From: Actinomadura syzygii
Lineage (GTDB): Bacteria; Actinomycetota; Actinomycetes; Streptosporangiales; Streptosporangiaceae
DNA: 64,000 nt
Assembly (NCBI RefSeq): GCF_008085905.1
Contig: NZ_VSFF01000005.1
Coordinates: 530,851-594,850, forward strand
Reading direction: 5' to 3'
The first letter of the stretch is position 1, and every line of letters starts with the position of its first letter. Shown here piece by piece: positions 16,172-23,870 of this stretch. The translations under genes were made by a program, and so were the position numbers. The notes under the pieces are model-generated. The model saw only the letters and a list, made by a program, of their open reading frames with translations. It did no database searches and had not been told where the DNA came from.

Positions 16172-17173
16172 TCACTGGTCGTTTCGAGGTGACTGGCGCG
16201 GGAAACCCGGAGCCGGAGCCAGGCGGGTGATCACGTCTGCGTAGGGCCACACGCCGTCGACCGGGATCGGGTACACGACGGGCATGTCGACCCCGGCCTT
16301 CCGGTACTCCTCGATCCGGGCGCGGCAGGCGGCCGGGTCGCCGTGGGCGACGAACGAGTCCGCGACCTGCTGCGGGACGTGCCGCACCGCCCCGGCCAGG
16401 TCGCCCGCGCCGACCAGCTCGCGGACGGCGTCGAGCGGATCCCCGAACAGGCTCGGCGCGGCGGGATGCAGCGCGTAGCGCGGGACGACGGCCCGCGCCC
16501 CGCGTGCCGCGGCCTCCGCGTCGTCCGACAGGCTGGTGTGCACGACGCAGGAGATCTCGACGTCCGCCGGGTCGCGTCCCGCCTCCATGGCGGACTCTCG
16601 GACGATCGCCACAGCCTCGGCGGCCCGGTCCGGTGACATGAGGTTGAGGATCACGCCGTCCGCCACGCGGCCCGCCAGCCGCAGCATGCGGGGGCCGAGC
16701 GCGGCCAGGTGGACGGGCAGGTCGGCGCGGTGCGGCGGACGGTCGAACAGCACCCGCCCGGTCCGGAAGACGGCGCCGTCGAAGCCCGGCCCGCCGGCCA
16801 GCGCCGCGCGGAGCACCGCCACGTACTCCTCGATCATCTGGAGCGGCGGCAGCGGCGGCAGGCCGAGCTGGGCGTTCCGGGCCGCGTTCGCGAGGCCGAG
16901 GCCGAGCCGGAAACGGCCGCCGGACATGTCGTCCAGGTGGACGGCGGTCCTGGCCATGAGCACGGGCGGGCGCAGCGCGGCGTTGGCGATCGCGGTGCCC
17001 ACGGTCACCGTCCGGGTCGCCGCGATCAGCGGCTGGCAGAGCGCCAGGGCGTCGCCGTTCACCTCGGCGACGAACACGGCGTCGTATCCGGCGTCCTCGG
17101 CGGCGCGGGCCAGCCCGCTCAGCTCCGCGTGCGGCAGCGCGCTGTTGGACGCGATGGACAGGCCGAGGCTCAT
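16172..17173 (-). CDS. LLM-class F420-dependent oxidoreductase
   Basis: A 333-residue luciferase-fold enzyme: LGLSIASNSALPHAELSGLA start, VFVAEVNGDALA, VTVGTAIANAALRPPVLMAR and MSGGRFRLGLGLAN, the F420/FMN-binding barrel of methylene-H4MPT reductase-like proteins. The C-terminus VVYPIPVDGVWPYADVITRL is typical. It follows the IclR gene by 18 bp on the same strand, so it should be co-transcribed and part of the catabolic island. Two other luciferase-family genes lie in this window. Confidence 0.9.
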   Translation of the reverse strand: MSLGLSIASNSALPHAELSGLARAAEDAGYDAVFVAEVNGDALALCQPLIAATRTVTVGTAIANAALRPPVLMARTAVHLDDMSGGRFRLGLGLANAARNAQLGLPPLPPLQMIEEYVAVLRAALAGGPGFDGAVFRTGRVLFDRPPHRADLPVHLAALGPRMLRLAGRVADGVILNLMSPDRAAEAVAIVRESAMEAGRDPADVEISCVVHTSLSDDAEAAARGARAVVPRYALHPAAPSLFGDPLDAVRELVGAGDLAGAVRHVPQQVADSFVAHGDPAACRARIEEYRKAGVDMPVVYPIPVDGVWPYADVITRLAPAPGFPRQSPRNDQ

Positions 17174-17191
17174 CCGGCCGCCCCTCTCGGT

Positions 17192-18001
17192 CTAGATGAT
17201 CAGTTCGTCGATCTCCCGCACCGCGTCCGCGAGGGCGGCGACGATCTTGCGGCGGGTGGGGACGTTCATACGGCTGGCGGGAACGGAGATGTTGAGCGCA
17301 AGCGGGGAGTGGTTGGAGCGCGGCAGGGCCACGGCCACCGACATCACGCCCTCCTCGCTCTCCTCCTTGCTGGTCGCGTAGCCCTTGCGGCGGACGTCCC
17401 TGAGCGCGTCGAGGAGGGCGTCGCGGGAGTCGATCGACGCGGCGGTCGTCTGTTCGAGCTTGGCCTCGGGGTACAGCGCGACCAGGTCGTCGTCCGACAG
17501 CTGGGCGAGCATGGCCTTCCCGGTCGACGTGCAGTGCGCGAGCATCGACCGGCCGAGACGGGACCCCACGCGGACGGCCCGCGGGCTCTCGATCGAGTCG
17601 ATGAAGCGGACCATCTGCCCTTCGAGGGTCCCGAGGTGGACGGTCTCCTGGAGTTCGGCGTTGAGCCGCTCCAGCACCGGACGCGCGCGTTCGCGCACGT
17701 CGAGGCGGCCCAGCAGGGAGAAGGCGATCTTGTCGAGGGTCGGCCCCGGCTCGTACATCCGGGACTGGCGGTTCTGCCGGACGAAGCCGCGGTACTGGAG
17801 CATCGCGAGGAGCCGGTGCGCGGTGGACGAGGCGACGCCGAGGTAGTCCCCGGCGTCGGTCAGGCGCAGGGAGCCGCGCTCGCCGATCAGCCAGAGCAGC
17901 CGGAGGGCGTTGTCGACCGACTCGATCGGGTACTGCGGGGGAGCGGAGTGCTCCGGCTCGGCGGGCGGATCCGCGTCCGGACCGGCGGCGTGATCGGGCA
18001 T
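17192..18001 (-). CDS. IclR family transcriptional regulator, probable controller of the catabolic island
   Basis: A 269-residue regulator. After a Pro/Glu-rich leader of 25 residues comes the winged HTH (SVDNALRLLWLIGERGSLRL, VASSTAHRLLAMLQYRGFVR) and the ligand-binding IclR domain (VHLGTLEGQMVRFIDSIESP, GSRLGRSMLAHCTSTGKAML, YATSKEESEEGVMSVAVALP). IclR regulators such as PcaR, PhtR and PadR commonly control aromatic-acid catabolism. GAAAGG precedes the ATG. Its neighbours and the repeated dyads at 18617 and 21709 make it the likely regulator of the flanking operons (inference). Confidence 0.93.
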   Translation of the reverse strand: MPDHAAGPDADPPAEPEHSAPPQYPIESVDNALRLLWLIGERGSLRLTDAGDYLGVASSTAHRLLAMLQYRGFVRQNRQSRMYEPGPTLDKIAFSLLGRLDVRERARPVLERLNAELQETVHLGTLEGQMVRFIDSIESPRAVRVGSRLGRSMLAHCTSTGKAMLAQLSDDDLVALYPEAKLEQTTAASIDSRDALLDALRDVRRKGYATSKEESEEGVMSVAVALPRSNHSPLALNISVPASRMNVPTRRKIVAALADAVREIDELII

Positions 18002-18063
18002 TGGTGCCTTTCTGGCGGTTGTCTTGGGGCGCGGGTCGTGTGCGCGTCGGGCGACGTCCGACG

Positions 18064-18088
18064 GTCCCGATCGGGACTCTCCATTATC
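18064..18088 (-). promoter_or_regulatory. Promoter and 14-bp palindrome ahead of the IclR gene
   Basis: On the minus strand GATAAT (18083-18088) is a good -10 and the perfect palindrome GTCCCGATCGGGAC (18064-18077) lies just downstream, around the expected transcription start. This is a usual place for autoregulation. It differs from the CCAGAA dyads, so it may bind another protein or IclR with different affinity. Confidence 0.45.
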
Positions 18089-18147
18089 GCTCCGACATGG
18101 GCGACGCGGAGTGCCGCGACCACCGCGCGAATACCGCGCCGGGCGGG

Positions 18148-18609
18148 TCAGGTCGCGGCGGTCAGCGCGTAGAGCTCGTAGACGAGCGTGCTGCCGGTCC
18201 GGCGGCCGAGGCCCACCGCTTGGACCCTGTTCAGCCACCCGTACCGCTCGTCGTCGGTCTCGAAGGTCGGCGCGGTGAAGATGACGCCGCCGTCCGCGGG
18301 CGGCTTGTCGGCCTTCCCCTGGTAGGTCATGGCGATGACGGCGCCGTCGTCGGTGCGCAGCAGGATCCGGGCGTCCACGCTGACCGAGTCGTCCGCGTGG
18401 ACGCGCACCCAGTCGCTGGCGCTGCGTCCGAGCTGGCTCGCCCGGACCCGGTCCCCCTCCCACCGGCAGTCGGCGGCCTCGCCGATCAGCCGCCCGCCCG
18501 CCGGGGTCGACGGGAGCTTCGTGTGCCGCTCGATCGTGATCGTCAGCGTGCCCAGCGGGTCCAGCTCGATGCCCACGCGGTCTCCTTCTGGCAGGTCGGG
18601 GGTTGACAT
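18148..18609 (-). CDS. DUF3237 family protein
   Basis: A 153-residue beta-barrel protein. GGRLIGEAADCRWEGDRVRA, ASDWVRVHADDSVSVDARI, GAVIAMTYQGKAD and the FETDDERYGWLNRVQAVGLG end match the DUF3237 pattern; the family is often found next to aromatic and polyketide catabolic genes but has no established reaction. It heads a minus-strand run DUF3237, IclR, F420 oxidoreductase and is divergent from the VOC gene, sharing a 69-bp region with an IclR-like dyad. Confidence 0.85.
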   Translation of the reverse strand: MSTPDLPEGDRVGIELDPLGTLTITIERHTKLPSTPAGGRLIGEAADCRWEGDRVRASQLGRSASDWVRVHADDSVSVDARILLRTDDGAVIAMTYQGKADKPPADGGVIFTAPTFETDDERYGWLNRVQAVGLGRRTGSTLVYELYALTAAT

Positions 18610-18616
18610 CCGATGA

Positions 18617-18633
18617 CCAGAAAAGCATTCTGC
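18617..18633. promoter_or_regulatory. Candidate IclR operator, CCAGAA-N5-TTCTGC
   Basis: CCAGAA (18617-18622) and TTCTGC (18628-18633) are inverted arms five bases apart. The same arms and spacing recur as CCAGAA-N5-TTCTGG ahead of the importer operon at 21713-21729. The site lies between the divergent DUF3237 and VOC genes, so one bound dimer could control both. Confidence 0.6.
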
Positions 18634-18678
18634 ATTGAAGAAATCAACCGATACCCTCGCTGATCAGAGAGGCCAGCC

Positions 18679-19191
18679 ATGACTGGATTCGACCGACCTC
18701 GGGGCCTCAACCACGTCGCGTACGTGACCCGTGACACCGCGGCGACCAAGCGCTTCTACACCGAGCTGCTCGGCTTCCGGCTGGTCGGCTACGCCATGGA
18801 CGACAGCGTGGGCAGCACCGGCGAGCCGATGACCTTCCTGCACACGTTCTTCGAGATGGGCGACGGCTCGTGCATCGCGTTCTTCGAGATCGAGGGGCTC
18901 GACGCCGACCACCACGACTCCCCGCTGCCGCGCTGGGCGCCGCACATCGCGCTCTCGCTGGACAGCCTGGAGGAGGTGGAGGCCGCCCGCGACCGCCTGG
19001 TCGAGGCCGGTATCGAGGTCAAGGGCGTCGTCGACCACGAGGGCATCTGGTCGTCGATCTACTTCTTCGACCCCAACGGCGTGCGCCTGGAGCTGACGTA
19101 CCAGAACCGTCCGCTGAACGACGACGACGCGGCGGCCGCGGAGAAGGCCGTGCGCGCCTGGCAGGACGAGCACGGCGCGGCCCGCGCATGA
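18679..19191 (+). CDS. VOC superfamily (glyoxalase/extradiol dioxygenase-like) protein
   Basis: A 170-residue protein with two paired betaalphabetabetabeta modules: GLNHVAYVTRDTAATKRFYT with metal-ligand H14, MTFLHTFFEMGDGSCIAFFE, HIALSLDSLEEVEAARDRL and IYFFDPNGVRLELTYQ with the terminal Glu ligand. Size and ligands fit a single-domain VOC metalloenzyme; it is too short for a classical two-domain ring-cleaving dioxygenase, although small extradiol-type enzymes exist. It leads a four-gene unit in which each start overlaps the previous stop, so it acts with the unknown, UGSC and SDR proteins. Confidence 0.88.
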   Translation: MTGFDRPRGLNHVAYVTRDTAATKRFYTELLGFRLVGYAMDDSVGSTGEPMTFLHTFFEMGDGSCIAFFEIEGLDADHHDSPLPRWAPHIALSLDSLEEVEAARDRLVEAGIEVKGVVDHEGIWSSIYFFDPNGVRLELTYQNRPLNDDDAAAAEKAVRAWQDEHGAARA

Positions 19192-20261
19192 CGCTCGCGT
19201 CCACCCGGCACGCGGTGGCCGACGCCGACGCGGCGCAGGACCTGTTCATCCGGAACGGCTGGGGCGACGGGCTGCCCGTCGTCCCGCCGACGCCGGAGCG
19301 GGTCGAGCGCTTCGTCGAGGCGTCCGGCATCCCGGCCGACCGGGTGATCGGACGGCTGCCCGAGCAGGGCGCCGCGCTCACCCTGGAGAAGATCGCGGTC
19401 AACGCGGTCGCCGCGGGCTGCCGCGAGGAGTCCATGTCGGTGCTGGTCGCGACCGTCCGCGCCCTCACCCGCGAGCCGTTCAACCTGCACAGCACCACGG
19501 TCAGCGGCGCCACCGCGCCGCTCCTGATCATCAGCGGGCCGGTGGTGGACCAGCTGAACGTCAACACCTCGTTCAGCCTGTTCGGGCCCGGCCACCACGC
19601 GAACGCCACGATCGGCCGGGCGGTCCGGCTCATCCTGCAGAACCTGTGCGGCGGCGTGCCGGGCGTCCTGGACAAGTCCACCTTCGGGCATCCGGGCAAG
19701 TACGCCTACTGCATCGGCGAGAGCACGACGTTCCCGCACGCGGCCGGATGGCCGCCGCTGCACGCCGACCGGGGCGTGCCCGCCGACCAGAGCGCCGTGA
19801 CGGTGTTCGCCGGTGAGGCGCCGGTCAACGCGCGCAACGACTGGGCGAGCGAGCCCGGCCCCATCCTCGCGACGATCGCCGACGCGATGCTGCCGTGCCA
19901 CTACACCGGCGGGAGCTTCGTCGTGGTGATCGGCCCCCGGCACGCCGAGATCATCCAACGAGCCGGGATGACGAAGGCGGACGTGCGCGAAGAGCTGTTC
20001 CGACTGGCGAGGCGCAGCGTCGGAGCGCTCCGCCGCGCGGGCCGCCTGCCGGACACCGCGACGCCCGAGGACGAGGGCGAGGAGCGCACCGTCGTCCGCC
20101 GCCCCGAGGACATCCTGATCACCGTCGCCGGGGGCGACGCCTACGGATACTCGGCGGTCGTCCCGTACTGGGTCGGCGGCCACGAGTCCGCACCCGTCAC
20201 CGAAGGGCTTTCCCCGCAGGAGGCGGAGCGTTGCCAAATACCCCGGAGGGAGACGTCATGA
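19188..20261 (+). CDS. Conserved protein of unknown function, partner of UGSC-family protein
   Basis: A 357-residue soluble protein. I do not recognise a characterised family. Distinctive stretches are FIRNGWGDGLPVVPPTPERV at the N-terminus, EKIAVNAVAAGCREESM, LQNLCGGVPGVLDKSTFGHP, and GGSFVVVIGPRHAEIIQ. Several Cys (GCREE, NLCGG, AYCIGE, LPCHYTGG) could form a redox or metal site. ATG overlaps the VOC stop by 4 bp and its own stop overlaps the UGSC start by 4 bp, so the proteins are probably made in fixed ratio and may form a complex. A role in catabolism of the island's substrate is an inference from context only. Confidence 0.75.
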   Translation: MTLASTRHAVADADAAQDLFIRNGWGDGLPVVPPTPERVERFVEASGIPADRVIGRLPEQGAALTLEKIAVNAVAAGCREESMSVLVATVRALTREPFNLHSTTVSGATAPLLIISGPVVDQLNVNTSFSLFGPGHHANATIGRAVRLILQNLCGGVPGVLDKSTFGHPGKYAYCIGESTTFPHAAGWPPLHADRGVPADQSAVTVFAGEAPVNARNDWASEPGPILATIADAMLPCHYTGGSFVVVIGPRHAEIIQRAGMTKADVREELFRLARRSVGALRRAGRLPDTATPEDEGEERTVVRRPEDILITVAGGDAYGYSAVVPYWVGGHESAPVTEGLSPQEAERCQIPRRETS

Positions 20262-20785
20262 CAGAGGGGCTCGTCGTCCTTGATCCGACCGCTGACGTTC
20301 CGCGTGAGACGTCCGGGGCGTTGCCCCGTCCGGCGACGCTGGCCGGGCTCGCGGTCGGGTACCTCGACAACGGCAAGCCGAACAGCGACCGCTTCCTCAC
20401 CCTGCTGTCCGCGCGGCTGCGCGAGGACGGCGCCCTCGACGCGGCGTGGGCGCGCAAGCCCAGCATCGGGCGCGTCGCGTCCGACGAGATGCTCGACGAC
20501 CTCGCCGCGCAGTGCGACGTCGTGGTGACGGGGGTCGGCGACTGCGCCGGTTGCTGCTCGTGCACGGTGCGGGACGCGATCGCGCTCGAACGCCGAGGCG
20601 TCCCGACCTACGTCGTGTGCACCACGGAGATGGTCACCACGGCGAAGATCGCGGCGCGGGCGGCGGGCGTCCCCGAGCTGCCGCTGACCGTCATCGACCA
20701 TCCGCTCGGCTCGCTGACCGACGACCTGCTCGCCGTGCGTGCGGACGTCGCGCTCGGCCAGATCCGCGGGCGGGCGGACCGGTGA
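20258..20785 (+). CDS. UGSC-family (seleno)protein homologue with Cys-rich CCSC motif
   Basis: A 175-residue protein. The centre reads DVVVTGVGDCAGCCSCTVRD followed by ALERRGVPTYVVCTT, with C96, C99, C100 and C102. This matches the UGSC family, named for a Sec/Cys-Gly-Ser-Cys motif in a fold of unknown activity; here the four positions are C-C-S-C, all Cys, and no in-frame TGA is present, so it is not a selenoprotein. The cluster suggests a thiol-redox or metal centre. GGAGGGA precedes the ATG. It is coupled to its neighbours by 4-bp overlaps on both sides. Confidence 0.7.
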   Translation: MTEGLVVLDPTADVPRETSGALPRPATLAGLAVGYLDNGKPNSDRFLTLLSARLREDGALDAAWARKPSIGRVASDEMLDDLAAQCDVVVTGVGDCAGCCSCTVRDAIALERRGVPTYVVCTTEMVTTAKIAARAAGVPELPLTVIDHPLGSLTDDLLAVRADVALGQIRGRADR

Positions 20786-21555
20786 CGGCGGCCGAGCGGG
20801 TCGCGATCGTCACCGGCGGCGGGCAGGGACTCGGCCGCGCGTACGCGGCCCGGCTGGCGCTGGCGGGGAACCGCGTCGCCGTCGTGGACGTAGCGGGCGA
20901 CGCGGCCCGCGCCGCCGCCGAGGCCATCGCCGCCGACGCCGGCGCGGACCGGGTGAGCGCGCACGAGGCCGACGTCACCGACGAGGACCAGGTAGGCGCG
21001 TTCGTCGCCGCGGTGGTCGAACGCTGGGGACGGATAGACGCCCTGGTCAACAACGCGGGCGGCGCGCTGCTGCCGTCCGCGCCGTTCGACTCGTTCGCCC
21101 GCGCCGACTGGACGCGCGTCCTCGACGTGAACCTGACCGGGCAGTGGCTGTGCGCGCGGGCGGTCGTCCCGCACATGCGCGCCGCCGGGCACGGCAAGAT
21201 CGTGAACGTCAGCTCGACCATGGTGTCGAAGGGCCTGCCGGTCGGGCTCGCGCCCTACGTCGCGGCGAAAGCAGGGGTGGTCGGCCTGACGCGGGCGCTC
21301 GCGCGCGAGCTGGGCCCGGACGGGATCCGCGTGAACGCCATCGCGCCCGGCTACATCCCCGTCGAGACGAGGAAGACGGTGCACACCCCGCAGGCGGCGA
21401 CGGCACTGCTGGAGCGCATGAAGAGCGAGCAGTGCCTGCCCGTGGTCGGCGTCCCGGACGACCTCTGCGGCGCGGTGGAGTTCCTGTGCTCCCCGGCCTC
21501 GGACTTCATCACCGGGCAGGTCGTGAACGTCGACGGCGGCTGGGCCCACGGCTGA
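20782..21555 (+). CDS. Short-chain dehydrogenase/reductase
   Basis: A 257-residue classical SDR. TGGGQGLGRAYA binds NAD(P), LVNNAGG follows, the catalytic triad is S in VNVSSTM, Y and K in YVAAKAGVVGLT, and the C-terminal ITGQVVNVDGGWAHG is standard. V-V-D at the end of beta 2 (VAVVDVAGD) places an acidic residue that favours NAD over NADP. GTG start overlaps the UGSC stop. Last gene of the VOC/UGSC unit, likely oxidising a hydroxyl intermediate of the island's pathway. Confidence 0.92.
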   Translation: MTAAERVAIVTGGGQGLGRAYAARLALAGNRVAVVDVAGDAARAAAEAIAADAGADRVSAHEADVTDEDQVGAFVAAVVERWGRIDALVNNAGGALLPSAPFDSFARADWTRVLDVNLTGQWLCARAVVPHMRAAGHGKIVNVSSTMVSKGLPVGLAPYVAAKAGVVGLTRALARELGPDGIRVNAIAPGYIPVETRKTVHTPQAATALLERMKSEQCLPVVGVPDDLCGAVEFLCSPASDFITGQVVNVDGGWAHG

Positions 21556-21683
21556 CGGCGGCCCCGCCCGCCCCCGCTCCCTCTCGCGGCGTCCGCGCGG
21601 CGCCGCGGCCCCGGCGCGCCCGCATGCCGTCCACATGTGGTCCGACCAGCGCGAACATCCGCCAGGAAGGCCCCGCGAAGGTC

Positions 21684-21733
21684 TTTACGGACGCACCCGC
21701 AATCGCTATTCTCCAGAAACTAATTCTGGAGAA
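21684..21733 (+). promoter_or_regulatory. Promoter with IclR-like operator ahead of the ABC importer operon
   Basis: TTTACG (21684-21689), 17 bp, then TATTCT (21707-21712) form a sigma70-type promoter. A perfect dyad with 10-bp arms, TTCTCCAGAA (21709-21718) and TTCTGGAGAA (21724-21733), five bases apart, covers the -10 and start point. This position suits repression relieved by inducer, and the core equals the dyad at 18617. Confidence 0.7.
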
Positions 21734-21802
21734 AAGAGAATCTGGTCGCCGAGACCGTGCTCAGCAGGCGCTTCGCACGCTCGCCAGATGAAGGGATCCA
21801 CG

Positions 21803-22987
21803 ATGATCACAACCGGCACCGCCGGTCGCGTCGCGGTCGGGCTGACCGTCGCCGCGCTGGCCCTGGCGGCCTGCGGCGGCGAGGGCTCCGACTCGGGCGG
21901 CGGGTCCAAGACCCTCAAGATCGGCCTCGTCACCAGTTCCGCCGGACCGTTCGCCAGCAACGCGAAGACGATGGTGGCGGGCGCCGAGTACGCCGTGAAG
22001 CTGCTGAACGACGCGGGCGGCGTCGGCGGCGTCAAGCTGGAGCTGGTCAAGGTCGACAGCCAGAACAAGCCGACCGCAACCGCGACGCTCATCCCCGAGC
22101 TGGCCGCGAAGCAGAAGGTCCTCGCGATCGTCGGCCCGGTCGACAGCGCGGGCTGCGAGGTCGCCTGCTCGGCCGCCAACAAGCTCAAGGTGCCGATCGT
22201 GAGCCCCGGCGCGGCGCGTCCCGGCGTGCTGCAGAACTCCCGCCCGTACGGCTTCACCATCGCCCAGCCGGACGCCGACAACAGCACCCCCGTGCTCGCC
22301 AAGATCATTCAGAGCAGGAAGCTGAAGCGCGCCGCGATCATCAGCGACGAGGCCAACGCCACCACGAAGGCCCAGGCGGACCTGTTCCGCAAGGTCTTCG
22401 GCAGCAACGGCGTCGAGATCGTCAAGAGCGTGACGTTCAAGAGCGGCGACTCCAGCTTCGCCTCGCAGGTGACCTCGATCGCCGCCGCGAAGCCGGACGT
22501 GCTGGCCCTCGCCGCCGGTCCGGACGACGCGGGCCGCATCGCCCGGGAGGCGCGCAGCCAGCGCCAGGACTTCACGCTGCTCGGCACCGGCTCGCTCCAG
22601 TCCGGCGGCGCGGCCTACGTCGCGGCGGGCGGGAAGGACACCGAGGGCACGCTCGCCGCCGCGCAGTTCGACCCGCACAGCGAGACGCCCGCGGCGAAGC
22701 CGCTGCTGGAGGCGGCGCAGACGGCCACCGGCCAGGCCGACATCCCGCTCAACTTCGCCTACGCCTTCGACGCCGTCCACATGATCGCCAAGGCGATCGA
22801 GGAGAAGGGCGTGAAGGCCGGCGACACCGAGAAGGGCCGGGTCGCGATCCAGGAGGCGCTCAACGCCATGCAGAACTACCAGGGCATGGCCGACGCCACC
22901 ACGTTCAAGGACGGCATCGCGCAGCGCCCGCAGCTCCAGGCGGTCGTCAAGGACGGCAAGTTCGTGATCGACAAGAGCGCCGGCTGA
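21803..22987 (+). CDS. Branched-chain-type ABC transporter substrate-binding lipoprotein
   Basis: A 394-residue periplasmic-type binding protein anchored as a lipoprotein: residues 1-24 end in the lipobox LALAAC. The Leu/Ile/Val-binding fold follows (LKIGLVTSSAGPFASNAKTM, LAIVGPVDSAGCEVACSA, ASQVTSIAAAKPDVLALAAG). Members feeding HAAT transporters often bind aromatic acids rather than amino acids. AAGGGA lies six bases before the chosen ATG; the ATG five codons upstream would put that site inside the gene. First gene of a five-gene importer operon. Confidence 0.93.
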   Translation: MITTGTAGRVAVGLTVAALALAACGGEGSDSGGGSKTLKIGLVTSSAGPFASNAKTMVAGAEYAVKLLNDAGGVGGVKLELVKVDSQNKPTATATLIPELAAKQKVLAIVGPVDSAGCEVACSAANKLKVPIVSPGAARPGVLQNSRPYGFTIAQPDADNSTPVLAKIIQSRKLKRAAIISDEANATTKAQADLFRKVFGSNGVEIVKSVTFKSGDSSFASQVTSIAAAKPDVLALAAGPDDAGRIAREARSQRQDFTLLGTGSLQSGGAAYVAAGGKDTEGTLAAAQFDPHSETPAAKPLLEAAQTATGQADIPLNFAYAFDAVHMIAKAIEEKGVKAGDTEKGRVAIQEALNAMQNYQGMADATTFKDGIAQRPQLQAVVKDGKFVIDKSAG

Positions 22988-22991
22988 CCGC

Positions 22992-23870
22992 ATGCTCGCA
23001 CAGCAGCTGTTCAACGGTCTGTTGCTCGGGGCGACCTTCTGCCTGGTCGCCCTGGGCTTCAACCTCGTCGTCGGCGCGATGGACCGGCTGAACTTCGCCC
23101 TCGGCGAGACGGCGATGCTGAGCGCCGTCCTCGGCGCGCTCATCATGACCGAGACGCCGGTTCCCTTCCTGGTGAGCTTCGCCGCCGCCACCCTGGTCGG
23201 CGGGGGCGTGGCGGTGGCGGTCTACTACCTGTCGTTCCGGTTCGTGTCCGCCGACTTCCCGACGGCGTCGATCCTCAGCAGCCTCGGCTGCGGGCTGGTG
23301 CTGACCGCCGTCGTCACCAAGGCGTTCGGCAGCCACCAGCGGACGGTCCCGGACGTGCTGTCCGGCGTCCGGCTCGACCTCGGCGCCTTCACGGTGTCCG
23401 GCGCGCAGCTCGTGATCCTGCTGCTCGCCACGCTGCTGACGGTCGGGCTCTACGTGTTCCTCGAACGCACCCCGTGGGGGACGGCGATCCGCGCGGTGTC
23501 GGACGACGCGACCGCCGCGGGCCTGCTCGGCGTCCCCGTGCAGCGGGTCATCCTGCTGACGTTCGCGCTGTCCGGCGTCCTCGCCGGGGCGGCGGGCCTG
23601 CTCACCGGGCTCGCCTACCACTCGGTCAGCCCGTTCGACGGGTTCACCACCACGCTCACCGCACTGATGATCATCGTGGTGGGCGGGCTCGGCAGCGTCT
23701 CGGGCGGCGTGCTCGCGGCCCTGCTCATCGGGCTGATCCAGACGCTGACCGTCGCCTACCTGTCGGCGACGCTCCGCGACCTGATCGTGTTCGTCCTCGT
23801 CGGCATCGTGCTGCTGGTCCGGCCGCAGGGGCTGTTCGGACGCAACGCCGGCGTGTTGGAGAGGGTCTGA
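22992..23870 (+). CDS. livH: Branched-chain-type ABC transporter permease (LivH-like)
   Basis: A 292-residue membrane protein with about eight helices. QQLFNGLLLGATFCLVALGF at the N-terminus and the cytoplasmic coupling segment RAVSDDATAAGLLGVPVQRV, with GGLGSVSGGVLAALLIGLIQ near the end, are hallmarks of LivH. It forms a heterodimeric channel with the next gene. It begins four bases after the binding-protein stop, and its own stop overlaps the next start as TGATG. Confidence 0.93.
   Translation: MLAQQLFNGLLLGATFCLVALGFNLVVGAMDRLNFALGETAMLSAVLGALIMTETPVPFLVSFAAATLVGGGVAVAVYYLSFRFVSADFPTASILSSLGCGLVLTAVVTKAFGSHQRTVPDVLSGVRLDLGAFTVSGAQLVILLLATLLTVGLYVFLERTPWGTAIRAVSDDATAAGLLGVPVQRVILLTFALSGVLAGAAGLLTGLAYHSVSPFDGFTTTLTALMIIVVGGLGSVSGGVLAALLIGLIQTLTVAYLSATLRDLIVFVLVGIVLLVRPQGLFGRNAGVLERV

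Noticed and set aside
18679..19191. VOC gene as the ring-cleaving extradiol dioxygenase of the dioxygenase pathway
   Set aside because: At 170 residues it is about half the classical enzyme, lies in another operon, and VOC members have many other activities; left as VOC protein.
20258..20785. UGSC-family gene as a selenoprotein
   Set aside because: All key positions are Cys codons and the frame has no internal TGA; no SECIS-like structure is needed.
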